Of a DNA stretch of 64,000 nt, positions 1 through 10,302 are shown in pieces (positions within the stretch are counted from its first letter, which is position 1; each line of letters opens with the position of its first letter). This stretch comes from Archegozetes longisetosus. Taxonomy: Eukaryota; Arthropoda; Arachnida; Sarcoptiformes; Trhypochthoniidae. The notes below the pieces were generated by a model, which ran no database searches, was not told where the DNA came from, and saw only the letters and a program-made list of their open reading frames with translations. The position numbers and the translations under genes are program-made. The stretch is from NCBI GenBank assembly GCA_018873245.2, contig JAEMBT020000009.1, positions 2,332,001 to 2,396,000 of the forward strand. Direction: 5' to 3'.

Positions 1-3000
1 CTTTGCTTTACCTAAAACTATAAAAGGACCGAACCATCGGTGCAGAAATTTTTCGGATAAACCCGGTACTCTTATTGGTACAAATACTGCTACTTTCTGT
101 CCAACCTTATAACAGTAATCTTTTCTATTTCTATCATAATAGTGCTTATATTTTCCTTGAGCATGTTTTATATTAATCCTCGCAATTTCTCTAATTCTCT
201 CCCAACGTCCAGCCATTATTTCTATATAATGGTCTGTATCTCTAAAACCAGAAGGTAAAGCTTCTAAATTTATATCTTGAGGGAAAGTTGGTTTACGTCC
301 ATAGAGTAACTCAAATGGACTAAAACGAGTACTTCTACTCTTTGAGGCACTGTAGGCGAATGTAATTAAGGGTAAGGTAATATCCCAATTAGAATGGTCT
401 TCATTTAAGTACATGCTTAACATGTCCACAAGAATACCGTTTACTTTTTCTACGAGACCTTGAGTCTGCGGGTGGTATGCCGTACTCACTAAATGTTTAC
501 TTCCCATTAATTTAAACGTTTCTTCTACTAATTCACTTAAAAATTAGTTCCTCTATCGCTCATTATTAATTCTGGTACTCCATGTCTACAAATGATTTGT
601 TCAACAAAAAACTTAGCTGTGGCTTTAGCTGTTTGCGATGCAAGTGCTTGTTCAGCGTCCCACGGAATTTTATTTTCACTTGCATACTCCTTTTTTGTTA
701 AGCGAATTAATGGTTCTGCTATTCGGGAGAAACCTTCAACAAATTTTCTAAAAACAGAACACATACCCACAAAGCTTCTAATATCTTTAATTGTTTTCGG
801 CTTAGGGAAGTTAGCAATGGCTTCAACTAAAGCCGGGTCAGAACTCTGACCGTCTGGTCCTGCTATATATCCTAAATATTTAATAGTGTTTACTGTAAAT
901 ACACACTTATTAGGTTTTAAAGTAAAATTGGCTTCTCTTAGTCTAGTTAAAATTGCTTGAAGCCTCGCCAGATGGGTATCAAAATCAGGTGCAAACACTA
1001 TTATATCATCTAAATAGACAAGACATGAATTCCACTTTAGCCCTGCAAGAACTACATCCATAGCTCTTTGAAAAGTTGCGGGAGCATTGGTTAAGCCGAA
1101 AGGCATAACATTAAATTCATAGGTTCCGTCAATAGTGACAAACGAGGTCTTTTCCTGATCCTCAGGTGCAACTTTGATTTGCCAATAACCACTAGAAAGA
1201 TCTAAAGTTGTATAGAAGCGAGAATTGCCTAATGCATCTAAAGCGTCTTGAATTCTCGGCAACGGGTAAACATCGCGTTTAGTAATAGCATTTAGTTTCC
1301 TAAAATCTTCGCAAAAACGTAGGCCTTCATCTTTCTTTGGAACTAATACTACAGGAGCGGACCAAGGGCTACATGATGGCTTAATCACGCCAATATCGAT
1401 CATTTCTTGTACAAGCTTACAACATTGTTCGCGTTTAGCAAATGACATTCTATAAGGCTGTACGGATATCGGACCCATACCTTGAGTATCAATTCTGTGA
1501 TAAAACTTATCACACTGACCTATTTGTGTAGAACTGAAAGCGAATCTATCTTTATAATTTTCAAGCAATGATTTCAACTTCGATATTTGTTCTTCATTCA
1601 GATTTTTTCCTACTTTCACTGTGCCTTCCCCAATATCTATCTCCTTTGTAGAATTTGCGTCTACTACTGAACTTACACGTTCTTTGACGGGAATTTCCAA
1701 ATCTTTTGAATCATTTTTATCAGTTGCGGCGTAATTTTCAAAATCGAACTCTGTATTAGCACTAAATATGCATTTCTCATTAACAGGTTCAAAACATCCT
1801 AAAATATCGCCTCTCATTATAGTTTGTTCAACTCTAACGAAATTAGTTACTTCGAGTGAACAATCGCCACTTATAAAGTTTACCACAGTATTAGGAAAGC
1901 AAACTCTGTGTTTCACATAAGAGTCTACATCAGTATATACTACATAATTTTGTTTCTTAAGCTTATTCTTTTCACTAGCGGTCACATCGATTACTAAACT
2001 ACTTCTCGAAGGTATTGTAACAGTATCTTTAGAGTGTACATATCCATATATGGGTGATTCGACTTTCCGAATCCTAGGTTTAAAGCTTATGCTTTGATTA
2101 GCACAATCCACTAAAATACCACATGGTCCTAAATAATCATTTCCTAGTAGTAAATCATAGGCTAAGGCCTTCACTACCATTGCCTTAACCGGAGCAACAA
2201 CTTCTTCTTGACCGTTCTTCACGGTTATGTTTATATCGATTTCTCCTAATGCTTTGAAATATCTACCATTTGCTACTTTGACTCTCGGGCCTTTATAATC
2301 AACTATTGGTAGATTAGTTTTTTCAGCTAATGCTGCAGTGATTATAGTTATACCACTTCCACAATCAACTAAAGCCTTTGTTTTATAACCCTCAACCCAC
2401 GCTTTTACTAATACTAAATTTCTATCATTCTTAATTGCTACAGAAACTATATCTGAATCACTATCACTCTCTTCGATAGCGGCAACCGGAACATTGTTCG
2501 GTTTAAATTTAGGTTCGGCGGTTTCTGGTTTTGGTCTTCTTCTGATTGGGTTGTCGTTTTGCGACTTATTAAAAGCTTTCTTACGACATTGCCATTGGAA
2601 ATGTCCTGTTTTCTTACAATAGTAACATTGAGGTTTATCTTTAGATCCTCTAGCCTCGTGAGTTCTATTTTTATCAGGACGGTAGTCCTTATTAAAACTC
2701 CCTTTATTTCTCACTGCCCCTTTAAATGCTTTAGTCATTTCATTTAAGGCAGTCAAAAGTTCAGAATTTGGGTGTTCATTTGCTTTAGTCTTTAACTGAT
2801 TACTATTTTCTGCTACTGATAATTGTGTCATAGCCGTAGTTAGCTCGGGATCACCACTTTCGGTAGATCCACTTAATCCACATTCAACTGAATTTGCCTT
2901 TGCAATTAAATCTTTAATTCCTTTAGGCCTTAACATTATTACCCTCTCTTTAATTGGCGGTAATAACCTTTGAACTACATAATCAACTATTTCTTCTTCA

Positions 3001-3458
3001 GGCATATGTTTATTATATTGTTTACACAATGCCTGCATCTCAAATATATAAATGACTGTTTTCTGAAATAGTCCCTGTTTTTTTGTACGCAATTTATTTC
3101 TTAAATGTGTGGTATACTCTGTCGGGAGAAATCCATCTCTAAATATTTTGCAAAGCACACTCCATGAACTAACTGCAGGAGTAGCTTCCTTAACATATAG
3201 CTTATAAAAGTCTTTTGCGACACCAGCCAAATAGGCAGGAAACTTCTTAAGTTTGGTAGACTCATCCCAGCCTTGGGATTCGGCAATATCACTAAAATCC
3301 TCTAACCATTTAACTATGTCTGAACCAGGCCCTGATCCGGTAAAAGGAGCTATTTTCATAGAAGAAGTCGACAAGTTACTAGCCAATTGTTGACTAAGGT
3401 CTTGTATATTGATAGATATGTCTTCTTTAGACATAACGAATGAATGTGACTTAGACAT
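1..3458 (-). CDS. Gypsy-type gag-pol polyprotein, internally deleted and frameshifted
   Basis: The frame opens at 3458 and runs 973 aa to a stop at 537. In order: a retroelement gag domain (residues about 20-200), a CCHC zinc knuckle with CYYC...H...C spacing (about 277-291), an aspartic protease with DCGSG (about 362), and a reverse transcriptase with the YLDD box (about 813). Gag and pol share one frame. At residue about 939 the RT thumb is fused in frame to the integrase core, which reads HGVPELIMSDRGTNF. RNase H, the integrase zinc finger and the first core aspartate are therefore missing. At 537-545 a frameshift in a run of T's ends the frame. The integrase C-terminal half, with YHPQTQGLVE, continues in another frame from 536 to 1 and leaves the window. 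The element cannot be autonomous as read. Gypsy (Ty3) assignment is firm; the exact clade is not. Confidence 0.9.
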
Positions 3459-4270
3459 ACGCTTAACTCTTTAGAAATGTAGTGTGTTGTAAAAAATAGG
3501 TCGCTGGGCGACAATTAAAGCCGATTCTCAGTTTCCAGGCTCACAGGTCCGGAGCTTTTGCCGTAGCAATGCTTTAACCCGAAGCGAGAGCTAGAAGTAT
3601 GAGGTGATCAGCAAACTGTGCTTTCACAAACCTTTTTGAGTGTTCACGCTTAAAACAAGAATGTGTTTGTGTCTGTGTTTTGTAAGGCGAGAGACTTATT
3701 GGGTACTCTCGACGAGAAGCGCTTTACTTATTCGAAGTTTAGGTTGAAAATTAATAATGGAATGCTTAAAGTTATCAACAATTATCAAAATTATAGATAT
3801 TTTCCTGACAAACTCGAACGCGCGAGAGTTTGGACTTAACAATATTTGATTATTTGAGTCTTTACAAAGACTAATTTGCTTTTATGGCTTATTATATAAT
3901 ATTAAAATTGAAATTAAAAGTTCTTTTGTAATCTTAGCTTTCGGTGAGGAAAACTCTTGATTCGATAACCAATGCGATTTCTTGCTCTCTTAACGTGAAT
4001 CCAGTTACGTGTGTCTTAAATCTCGAAAACTTGTCTTCTTCTTCTTATATTGCTCAATTTCTTCAATTTTTTGCAAAGCGAGGTTTTGCTATATCGTAAG
4101 TGAGTCGTTGAGCGTGAACCGTTACTTGTTTATTCGATCTCTCTGTTGAAATCCTACGGCCACACTCATAGGCCTATAATCGCATAACTTGCATAAATGT
4201 CTCAATTTCACTTCAAAGAGATCCCACTTAATGTCAATTTTCGTTCACAATTATAAACAATTAGAGACAT
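3459..4270 (-). other. 5' leader of the Gypsy element
   Basis: This 0.8-kb stretch lies between the primer-binding site and the gag start on the minus strand. It shows no long open frame and corresponds to the untranslated leader expected in a Gypsy element. I see no other gene in it. Confidence 0.6.
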
Positions 4271-4288
4271 AACCACGCTCTGCTACCA
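4271..4288 (-). other. Primer-binding site resembling initiator tRNA-Met
   Basis: On the minus strand this reads TGGTAGCAGAGCGTGGTT, two bases downstream of the LTR end. The first 11 bases and most of the rest match the complement of the 3' end of animal initiator methionine tRNA. This fixes the orientation of the element as minus. Confidence 0.75.
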
Positions 4289-4290
4289 AT

Positions 4291-4752
4291 TGTGAGAGTG
4301 GATTTTTATATAGCGAAATAACAACTCTGACTTTAACAATTAACAATCTTTATTAAAATATAAATTGAATGATAATACATAAAGATTTTAATGTATCGCA
4401 CAGAGTCTAAGCTCTCTCGCACTCTCTTACTAACTCACTTAATTTCTACTCTATTACTCTCTCTTTTTATACTCTTCTGGCTAATTAATAAAAGGATGTT
4501 TAAGAATATTTTCGAGTTATAATTTTGAGAAAAGTTATTCCTAAAAAGGAATGTTCAAGCATTCCAGTATTAGATTCCCATAACAATTAATTTCCTATTG
4601 TAATTAAATTAGAATAAGAATTAGCTTATATAATTAGAGCGAACTAAACAAAACCTTTTATAGTCATAACGAAATAAGAGTTAAACTGTCATTCTCATAA
4701 CAAATAGAAAGTTTACAAAAAAAATTAAAATATTTTTTGTTTTAATATAACA
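4291..4752 (-). repeat. 5' LTR of the Gypsy element (family LTR-1)
   Basis: The repeat begins TGTGAGAG and ends ATATAACA on the listed strand, so it has TG...CA ends in both senses. Homologous solo copies lie at 5075-6142 and 16874-17333. It sits inside the F1 pseudogene: the flank from 4753 continues the F1-like sequence found intact at 17600-17620. The adjoining four bases are ATAC; the matching duplicate would lie beyond the left window edge. Confidence 0.85.
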
Positions 4753-5005
4753 ATACTTCTCTTAATTTCATCATAATCTCTATTTTTAAAAGATCTATCT
4801 TTATCATCTTTGATGTCCATTTTCGCAGGATTGAATCCCACTTTGTTTGCTACTTGCTCCAAAATAGTACTGACAGTGTTCAAATGATTTTCAATTTTTC
4901 GTAAACATCTCTAGCGATATCTCGCTTTTGGGCATAACTGAATATGGAACCACTTTTGGTCTTGGATCACCACCAAGAACAGTTACTAAATAATCCGGTT
5001 GACAT
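4753..5005 (-). pseudogene. F1-family pseudogene, 5' part, cut by the Gypsy element
   Basis: The reading starts at an ATG at 5005 and encodes MSTGLFSNC, almost the F1 amino terminus. It then drifts through frame changes. One frame contains the conserved HLNTVS...VANKVGFNP region seen in the copy at 17376. It stops being readable at 4752, where the Gypsy LTR is inserted. The sequence is an inverted, diverged copy of 17376-17640. A solo LTR sits in its 5' UTR. It is a dead member of the family by sequence alone. Confidence 0.75.
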
Positions 5006-5356
5006 TGTTCACAGTTTTTGTTCTTCAAGAAAATTAAGGAACTAGTACTAATATTAATAGTATTAAATTAGTATAGTTGTATTAAAACAAAAAGTATTTT
5101 AATTTGTTTTGTAAACTTTCTATTTTTTATGAGAATGAAAGTAAAACTCTTATTTCGTTATGACTATAAAAGGTTATGTTTAGTTCGCTCTAATTGTAAA
5201 AGTAAATTCTTATTCTAATTTAATTACAATAAGAAATTAATTCTTATGAGAATCTAATACTGGAATGCTTGAACATCACTTTTAGGAATAACTTTTCTTA
5301 AAATTATAACTCGAAAATATTCTTAAACACCCTTTTATTAATTAGTCAGAATAGTA

Positions 5357-5883
5357 TTGGTATAATTGAAAAGTTCGTACCCTAAGTATCAAAGAATGAA
5401 TTTTATTGAAATTTGTTTACAAAAACTTAAGAGTAACCCCCCGAGCACTAATGACCGCTTCATCCTCTCCTGTCATTTATCATAAACCCGTCGCCACTCA
5501 CCAAAGTAATACTGTTGAAGAAATCATTTCCTGCCCGATCGATCTCTTCTTCGGACGAGAATGGGCGCCCTCTTAAATATTTCTTAACCATTTCATATGA
5601 AACAGTGTTTGGCCCTAAAACTGAATTAATTTCTTCGGCCGTGTCTTTGGTCGACATTTTCTTCTTAAAATAATAACCAATTATAGCCCGAAAATCTCGA
5701 GAATTGAAATCAATTTTTATTTCAGGCAAATATTGTTTAAAAATCATAAAATGCAAACAGAACGACAGAGAAAGTTGAAACTTTGTGTTCGATATTTGAA
5801 AATGATATATTAAATAAAACATTCAAAAATAGTTTAATTGTCATCAGAACCCCGTTAGGGTACGAACTTTTCAATTGTAGCAA
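5357..5883 (-). mobile_element. Non-autonomous mariner element with transposase N-terminus
   Basis: The insertion is flanked by TA at 5355-5356 and 5884-5885. It has inverted ends of about 29 bp sharing AATTGAAAAGTTCGTACCC. On the minus strand it encodes about 90 residues with MPEIKIDFNSRDFRAIIGYY and a second helix-turn-helix-like stretch. This matches the N-terminal DNA-binding half of mariner transposases. The catalytic DDD part is absent, so it is a deletion derivative. A near-identical copy lies at 10303-10834 in the same LTR context. Confidence 0.85.
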
Positions 5884-5886
5884 TAT

Positions 5887-5887
<1 letters not shown>

Positions 5888-5975
<88 letters not shown>
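5888..5975. repeat. (GA)n microsatellite, about 44 units
   Basis: An uninterrupted GA tract lies immediately beside the mariner insertion inside the solo LTR. The uninserted LTRs have only three or so GA units at this place. The Arg-Glu and Ser-Leu open frames across it are low-complexity artefacts. Confidence 0.98.
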
Positions 5976-5977
<2 letters not shown>

Positions 5978-6238
5978 ATAGAGTAGAAATTAAGTGAGTT
6001 ATTAAGAGAGTGCAATAGAGCTTAGACTCTGTGTGAAACTTTTAAATCTTTATGTATTATCATTCAATTTATATTTTAATAAAGATTATTAATTGTTAAA
6101 GTCTGAGTTGTTATTTCGCTATATAAAAATTCCCCTCTCACAGTATTAATGCAATATTAATACTAACAAGTTTAATGTATCTTAAAAAAACGAATTAGCT
6201 TCAGAAATGTTTAATGTTGAGAACAAATTTTAGCTCGG

Positions 6239-6246
6239 CTTTTATA
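6239..6246 (-). promoter_or_regulatory. TATA box of the F1 pseudogene (left copy)
   Basis: TATAAAAG on the minus strand is followed by the GCCGAGCTAAAATTTGT block also found after the TATA boxes of the intact F1 genes. Its mirror copy is at 16771-16778. Confidence 0.7.
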
Positions 6247-6290
6247 CCGAGTCTACTACTAAACGACTAAACACAAAATGTCTAAATCAT

Positions 6291-7310
6291 AAGACCTAAT
6301 TTTTTATAATCGAAAGTTTCTTTTAATCTAAAATTTTTTATCAGAAACATTTTTTCATTGAAATGTACATAAAACCGAAACATATATGTCGAAAAACAAT
6401 ATATTCACGACTTATTAAACCAAGTTCTTATAGTCTAAAATCATTTTAATGAAATCTTATAATAGTTTATAAAGTGTGCTTTTACATAAAAGTACTCCGA
6501 CATATTGAAATAATTAGTCACCTTTTGCTTTATATACATTGTTAGCCATCAATAGTTTCAAAGTATTCAATACTTCTAACGACCACTAAAATAATTGATT
6601 AACATTTTATTATTTATATTAAGAAGTGATTAAAGACACGTATAGAATACGTGAAGCAGTTAAATCTAATAAATTTGTGATAAGTTAATAGTTATAATGG
6701 TTTGATTAAATTTGATTATTTGTATTTCAAACATATCAATAAGCACCTGTAGCAACTGTCGAAAATTTTAGTTATTTCTCATTCGACTAATATTACAATC
6801 GATATTTTGTTATTCGATTATATGACTCAGATTTTGTGCCTTCGATATAATATTTTCGACTATGTCTATTTCGGTTTTATATTTTGAGATCAATTGTTTT
6901 AGTTGTTTTGGGTTTATATGTTGTGGTTTTGGATGTATAGAGTAGAACCCTTTTATACTAAACCTCAGACCTTGTAGTAAAATAAGTGCCGAACTTAGAA
7001 CCAATCATTTCGAGGAATAGTTTTAATACTTTATTCATCAACACTAATCTTATGATAATTTTAAAAGAGTGTGAGAGTTGGTGTGAGAATTTCTTGATAA
7101 ATTAGTAAAAGCATGAGAATCGGCTTATCATTCATTTCTGATTACTTTTATAATTTTCATATTCATAATAATTCATAATAAAATTGAGTCTTCACGAAGC
7201 AAAATAAAGTCATTAAGTATAAATATAATATAAATATTTGTCAAAATACAAATGTTAAATAACCTTATGACTTTATATGTGTACTGAAATTTTTCTAATA
7301 GCAGATAAGA
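6291..7310. other. Duplicated spacer, no convincing gene
   Basis: This is an AT-rich spacer present in four copies in the window: here, 11090-11563 (part), 15730-16770 inverted, 32262-33290, and 38990-40060 inverted. It holds a promoter-like motif (TATAAAAG preceded by a GAGGTTTAG block) near 6951-6966 on the minus strand. A short open frame, about 60 aa and conserved between copies, follows it without a clear start codon. Confidence 0.6.
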
Positions 7311-7326
7311 TCAAATTAGATAAAAG

Positions 7327-7608
7327 TTGCGTTTAGTATTGTGTGCACTTTTTATGCATAAACTGTCACATGCGAACCTTGTAATATGCGCGAAAAATTC
7401 TACCTATTTAATTGCTATAACCGATATTATCGTCACTAATAAGAAGAAACTTATTAGTCTGACTACCTGGTCTTATAAACAATACTTTGAGAAATTAATT
7501 CTGTATGACAACATTCTATTCCATTTATTCAGTTCATTTCAACAACTCTACGAATATGGACTGTACCAAAATATCCAATTTCTTGGAGCTTCAATGATCA
7601 AAAATTAA
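7327..7608 (+). CDS. Small conserved ORF convergent with F1 (doubtful)
   Basis: A 93-aa frame faces the 3' end of F1a. Copies of 73-77 aa occur at 9669-9890, 13518-13751 and 35275-35508, always convergent to an F1 copy and sharing the KLSHANLVICAKN stretch. The alignable part stays open in all four. However, the copies are closely related repeats, and no start context or homology supports coding. It may simply be the conserved F1 3' flank. Confidence 0.25.
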   Translation: MRLVLCALFMHKLSHANLVICAKNSTYLIAITDIIVTNKKKLISLTTWSYKQYFEKLILYDNILFHLFSSFQQLYEYGLYQNIQFLGASMIKN

Positions 7609-7636
7609 TGTATTTCAATTTTATTGTCACAGTTAA

Positions 7637-7933
7637 TCAACTTACAAAACTTATATTCAATTTTTGAGTTACATTTCCTACTTGTACTGTTAAGTGTAAA
7701 GACACTGACATTAATGCAATTTGTAATTTACTAAGGCATTTGCCGATATAACTGTTATTATTTGTTACTAATAACCGATATGTATCATTTGAATTCAGTT
7801 TCATATTTGATACTTGTGTTACTACGCAAAGAACTCCATAGATTTGTAATATATTGTTAACATACCTATGATTATAGACTGCGATATAGCCTTGATATAA
7901 ACTTATTGTAAATAAAATTATTTTTGCAAGCAT
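7637..7933 (-). CDS. Downstream overlapping ORF after F1a (98 aa)
   Basis: The ATG at 7933 overlaps the last codons of F1a in another frame. The product starts with a hydrophobic stretch (MLAKIILFTISLYQGYIAVY) that could be a signal peptide, followed by about 75 polar residues. The frame stays open in the copies at 9421 and near 35750 despite a 126-nt deletion there. It has one stop in the 13143 copy. An AATAAA signal (7620-7625, minus) lies just past its stop, so it would be on the F1 transcript. I do not recognise it. It could be a second cistron or only 3' UTR. Confidence 0.4.
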   Translation of the reverse strand: MLAKIILFTISLYQGYIAVYNHRYVNNILQIYGVLCVVTQVSNMKLNSNDTYRLLVTNNNSYIGKCLSKLQIALMSVSLHLTVQVGNVTQKLNISFVS

Positions 7934-8724
7934 GTGCTTAAAGTAGGATTAGTTCCCGATGCCAACCATTCCGCAAATTCTTCGAAACAACTCATTTCAA
8001 ATTTTGACAGTTTTCCAGTTTTAGATTTCATCATATTGTCGAATCCTTCGAAATTACTCTCTTCAAATTTTGACAATTCTTCAGCACGGGCAATAATCTC
8101 TGAATGATTTACAGTATATTCCGAAATAGTAACAGTATATTCCTGGTTTTCTTTTAAACCGTTTTTACCCGTATTCTCCTGAGTCAAATCAAGAGTTGTA
8201 TAAGCGTATACAAATTTCAATTCATTCTTATTACGACTATCGAAATGAAAACTAACAAAGACACTGGCATGCAGCTCTTTAGTTTTATCGTTAACCACTG
8301 CATTAGCTAAATTGTTGATGGCTTCCCCTATTTGTGATTTAGCTTTGCCATCATAATCTTTAAAAATACTTATGAGTTCCTCCTTCATTTTATCATAATT
8401 CCTCTCGTTAAAAGATTTCTTGATACTTTCCTTATTTGCGGGCGTGTTGAAAATTGGAACATTTTCGAGTGCCTCAAGAAATCGATGAAACGATTCGATC
8501 AACTTTTTACTATCTTCACCAGTTACAACATTGTCTACTTCCGGATGGAAACCCGTTTTATTTGCTACTGCCTTCAAAACACTGGAAACTGCATCCAGAT
8601 GTCTTTCAATATTCGTAAACATGTCTAGTGCGTTACCGCTTCTAAGCGTAGCTAACAATCGATGTTGTTTTGGTCTTGGGTCATCACCAATAAGAAGGCA
8701 GCTGCTAAATAATCCGGTTGACAT
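7918..8724 (-). CDS. F1-family protein of unknown function (F1a, 268 aa)
   Basis: This is an intact frame starting MSTGLFSSCLLIGDDPRPK, with no signal peptide or membrane segment. The N-terminal two thirds look helical (HLDAVSSVLKAVANK, RFLEALENVPIFNTP). The C-terminal third contains a beta-like, strongly conserved core (VFVSFHFDSRNKNELKFVYA). It is 22 aa longer than its sisters because the LSKFEESNFEEF segment near the C-terminus is partly duplicated. A TATAAAAG box lies at 8857-8864 and a likely 5' UTR intron ends just before the ATG. I do not recognise the family. It is a distant paralogue of the F2 proteins by shared spacing of the H-A-L-F-P and FN-P positions. Confidence 0.75.
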   Translation of the reverse strand: MSTGLFSSCLLIGDDPRPKQHRLLATLRSGNALDMFTNIERHLDAVSSVLKAVANKTGFHPEVDNVVTGEDSKKLIESFHRFLEALENVPIFNTPANKESIKKSFNERNYDKMKEELISIFKDYDGKAKSQIGEAINNLANAVVNDKTKELHASVFVSFHFDSRNKNELKFVYAYTTLDLTQENTGKNGLKENQEYTVTISEYTVNHSEIIARAEELSKFEESNFEGFDNMMKSKTGKLSKFEMSCFEEFAEWLASGTNPTLSTCLQK

Positions 8725-8856
8725 TGTTCACAGTGGTTTTTCTTAAGAAAATATAAATAAGAAATTAGTATCAGTATTAAATTAGTATTACTACAGTATT
8801 AAAACTTCCAGATTGGCTTCAGAAATAATTAATGTTGAGTACAAATTTTAGCTCGG

Positions 8857-8864
8857 CTTTTATA
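8857..8864 (-). promoter_or_regulatory. TATA box of F1a with 12-bp upstream repeats
   Basis: TATAAAAG on the minus strand is preceded by two copies of a GAGGTTTGGTGT-type 12-mer (8865-8888). The start codon lies about 130 bases downstream, after an AT-rich stretch ending TTTTCTTAAG, a plausible 3' splice site. Confidence 0.65.
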
Positions 8865-9015
8865 CCAAACCTCACACCAAACCTTAATGATACAAACATG
8901 CTTTGTTGGCAAATAAACATTATTGCTAGGCCAACAAAAGGAGGTAAAAACCTACTTTGGCGGATTTCTTGTGAATAACAACTGTGGATCAGAGTTCAAG
9001 GCTGGTTAGGTTAGG

Positions 9016-9437
9016 GTTGGAATTATGATAACATCAAAGAGGAACTCACAAGTATTTTTAAAGTTTATGATGGTAAAACAAATACACAAATAGGGGAAGC
9101 CATCGATAATTTAGCTAATGCAGTGGTTAAAAATAAAACTAAATAGCTGTATGCCAGTGTCTTTGTTAGTTTTCATTTCGATTGTCGTGATAAGAATGAT
9201 TTGAAATTTGTATACGCTTATACAACTCTTGATTTGACTCAGGAGAATACGGGTAAAAACGGTTTAAAAGAAAACCAGGAATATACTGTTACTATTTCGG
9301 AATATACTGTAAATCATTCAGAGATTATTGCACGTGCTGAAGATTTGTCAAAATTTGAAGAGAGTAATTTCGAAGACTTCATGGGCATGATGAATTCTAA
9401 AACTAATCCTACTTTAAGAACATGCTTCCAAAAATAA
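9016..9437 (+). pseudogene. F1-family fragment lacking the N-terminal half
   Basis: The sequence enters the F1 frame in the middle (NYDNIKEELTSIF) immediately after a GGTTAGGTTAGGGTTGG junction. It runs to the usual C-terminus TLRTCFQK. An in-frame TAG replaces a conserved glutamate codon near 9147. With F1a it forms a head-to-head pair around a shared promoter region. The same head-to-head arrangement recurs at 35740-37072, so the whole segment is duplicated. Confidence 0.85.
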
Positions 9438-9591
9438 TTTTATTTACAATAGTATTATATCAAGGCTATATCGCAGTCTATAATCATTGGTATGTTAACA
9501 ATATATTACAAATCTATGTATTTCTTTCAGTAGTAACACAAGTATCAAATATGAACATTGAACAAAAATTGAACATAAGTTTTGTAAGTTG
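9421..9591 (+). CDS. Downstream overlapping ORF, short form
   Basis: This is the counterpart of the 98-aa frame after F1a. It starts MLPKIILFTIVLYQGY, overlapping the F1 fragment's end, and terminates with the same KLNISFVS. It is 42 codons shorter through an exact in-frame loss relative to the long form. The copy following F1d (about 35755-35585, minus) has the same structure. Confidence 0.35.
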
Positions 9592-10302
9592 ATTAACTGT
9601 GACAATAAAATTGAAATACATTAATTTTTGATCATTGAAGCTCCAAGGAATTGGATATTTTGGTACAGTCAATATTCGTAGAGTTGTTGAAATGAACTGA
9701 ATAAATGGAATAGAATGTTGTCATACAGAATTAATTTCTCAAAGTATTGTTTATAAGACCAGGTAGTCAGACTAATAAGTTTCTTCTTATTAGTGACGAT
9801 AATATCGGTTATAGCAATTAAATAGGTAGAATTTTTCGCGCATATTACAAGGTTCGCATGTGACAGTTTATGCATAAAAAGTGCACACAATACTTAATGC
9901 AACTTTTATCAAATTTGATCTTATCTGCTATTAGAAAAATTTAATGACATTGTTCACAGTTTTTGTTCTTCAAGAAAATTAAGGAACTAGTACTAATATT
10001 AATAGTATTAAATTAGTATAGTTGTATTAAAACAAAAAGTATTTTAATTTGTTTTGTAAACTTTCTATTTTTTATGAGAATGAAAGTAAAACTCTTATTT
10101 CGTTATGACTATAAAAGGTTATGTTTAGTTCGCTCTAATTGTAAAAGTAAATTCTTATTCTAATTTAATTACAATAAGAAATTAATTCTTATGAGAATCT
10201 AATACTGGAATGCTTGAACATCACTTTTTAGGAATAACTTTTCTTAAAATTATAACTCGAAAATATTCTTAAACACCCTTTTATTAATTAGTCAGAATAG
10301 TA

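Larger units (their letters stand above)
5075..6142 (+). repeat. Solo LTR (LTR-1 family) with nested mariner MITE
   Basis: This copy is on the plus strand and ends CTCTCACA. It is flanked on both sides by GTAT (5071-5074 and 6143-6146), a perfect 4-bp target-site duplication. No internal retroelement sequence remains, so it is a recombined solo LTR. Its length is inflated by a 527-bp mariner-derived insertion and a long (GA)n tract. It sits in the presumed 5' UTR intron of the F1 pseudogene. Confidence 0.88.

Noticed and set aside
592-849. Plus-strand frames across the Gypsy pol (also 2559-2747 and others)
   Set aside because: They are antisense shadows of the gag-pol frame with no independent support.
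5737-6015. Open frames coding long Ser-Leu or Arg-Glu repeats (also at 10667-11026)
   Set aside because: They are translations of the (GA)n microsatellites and carry no gene signal.
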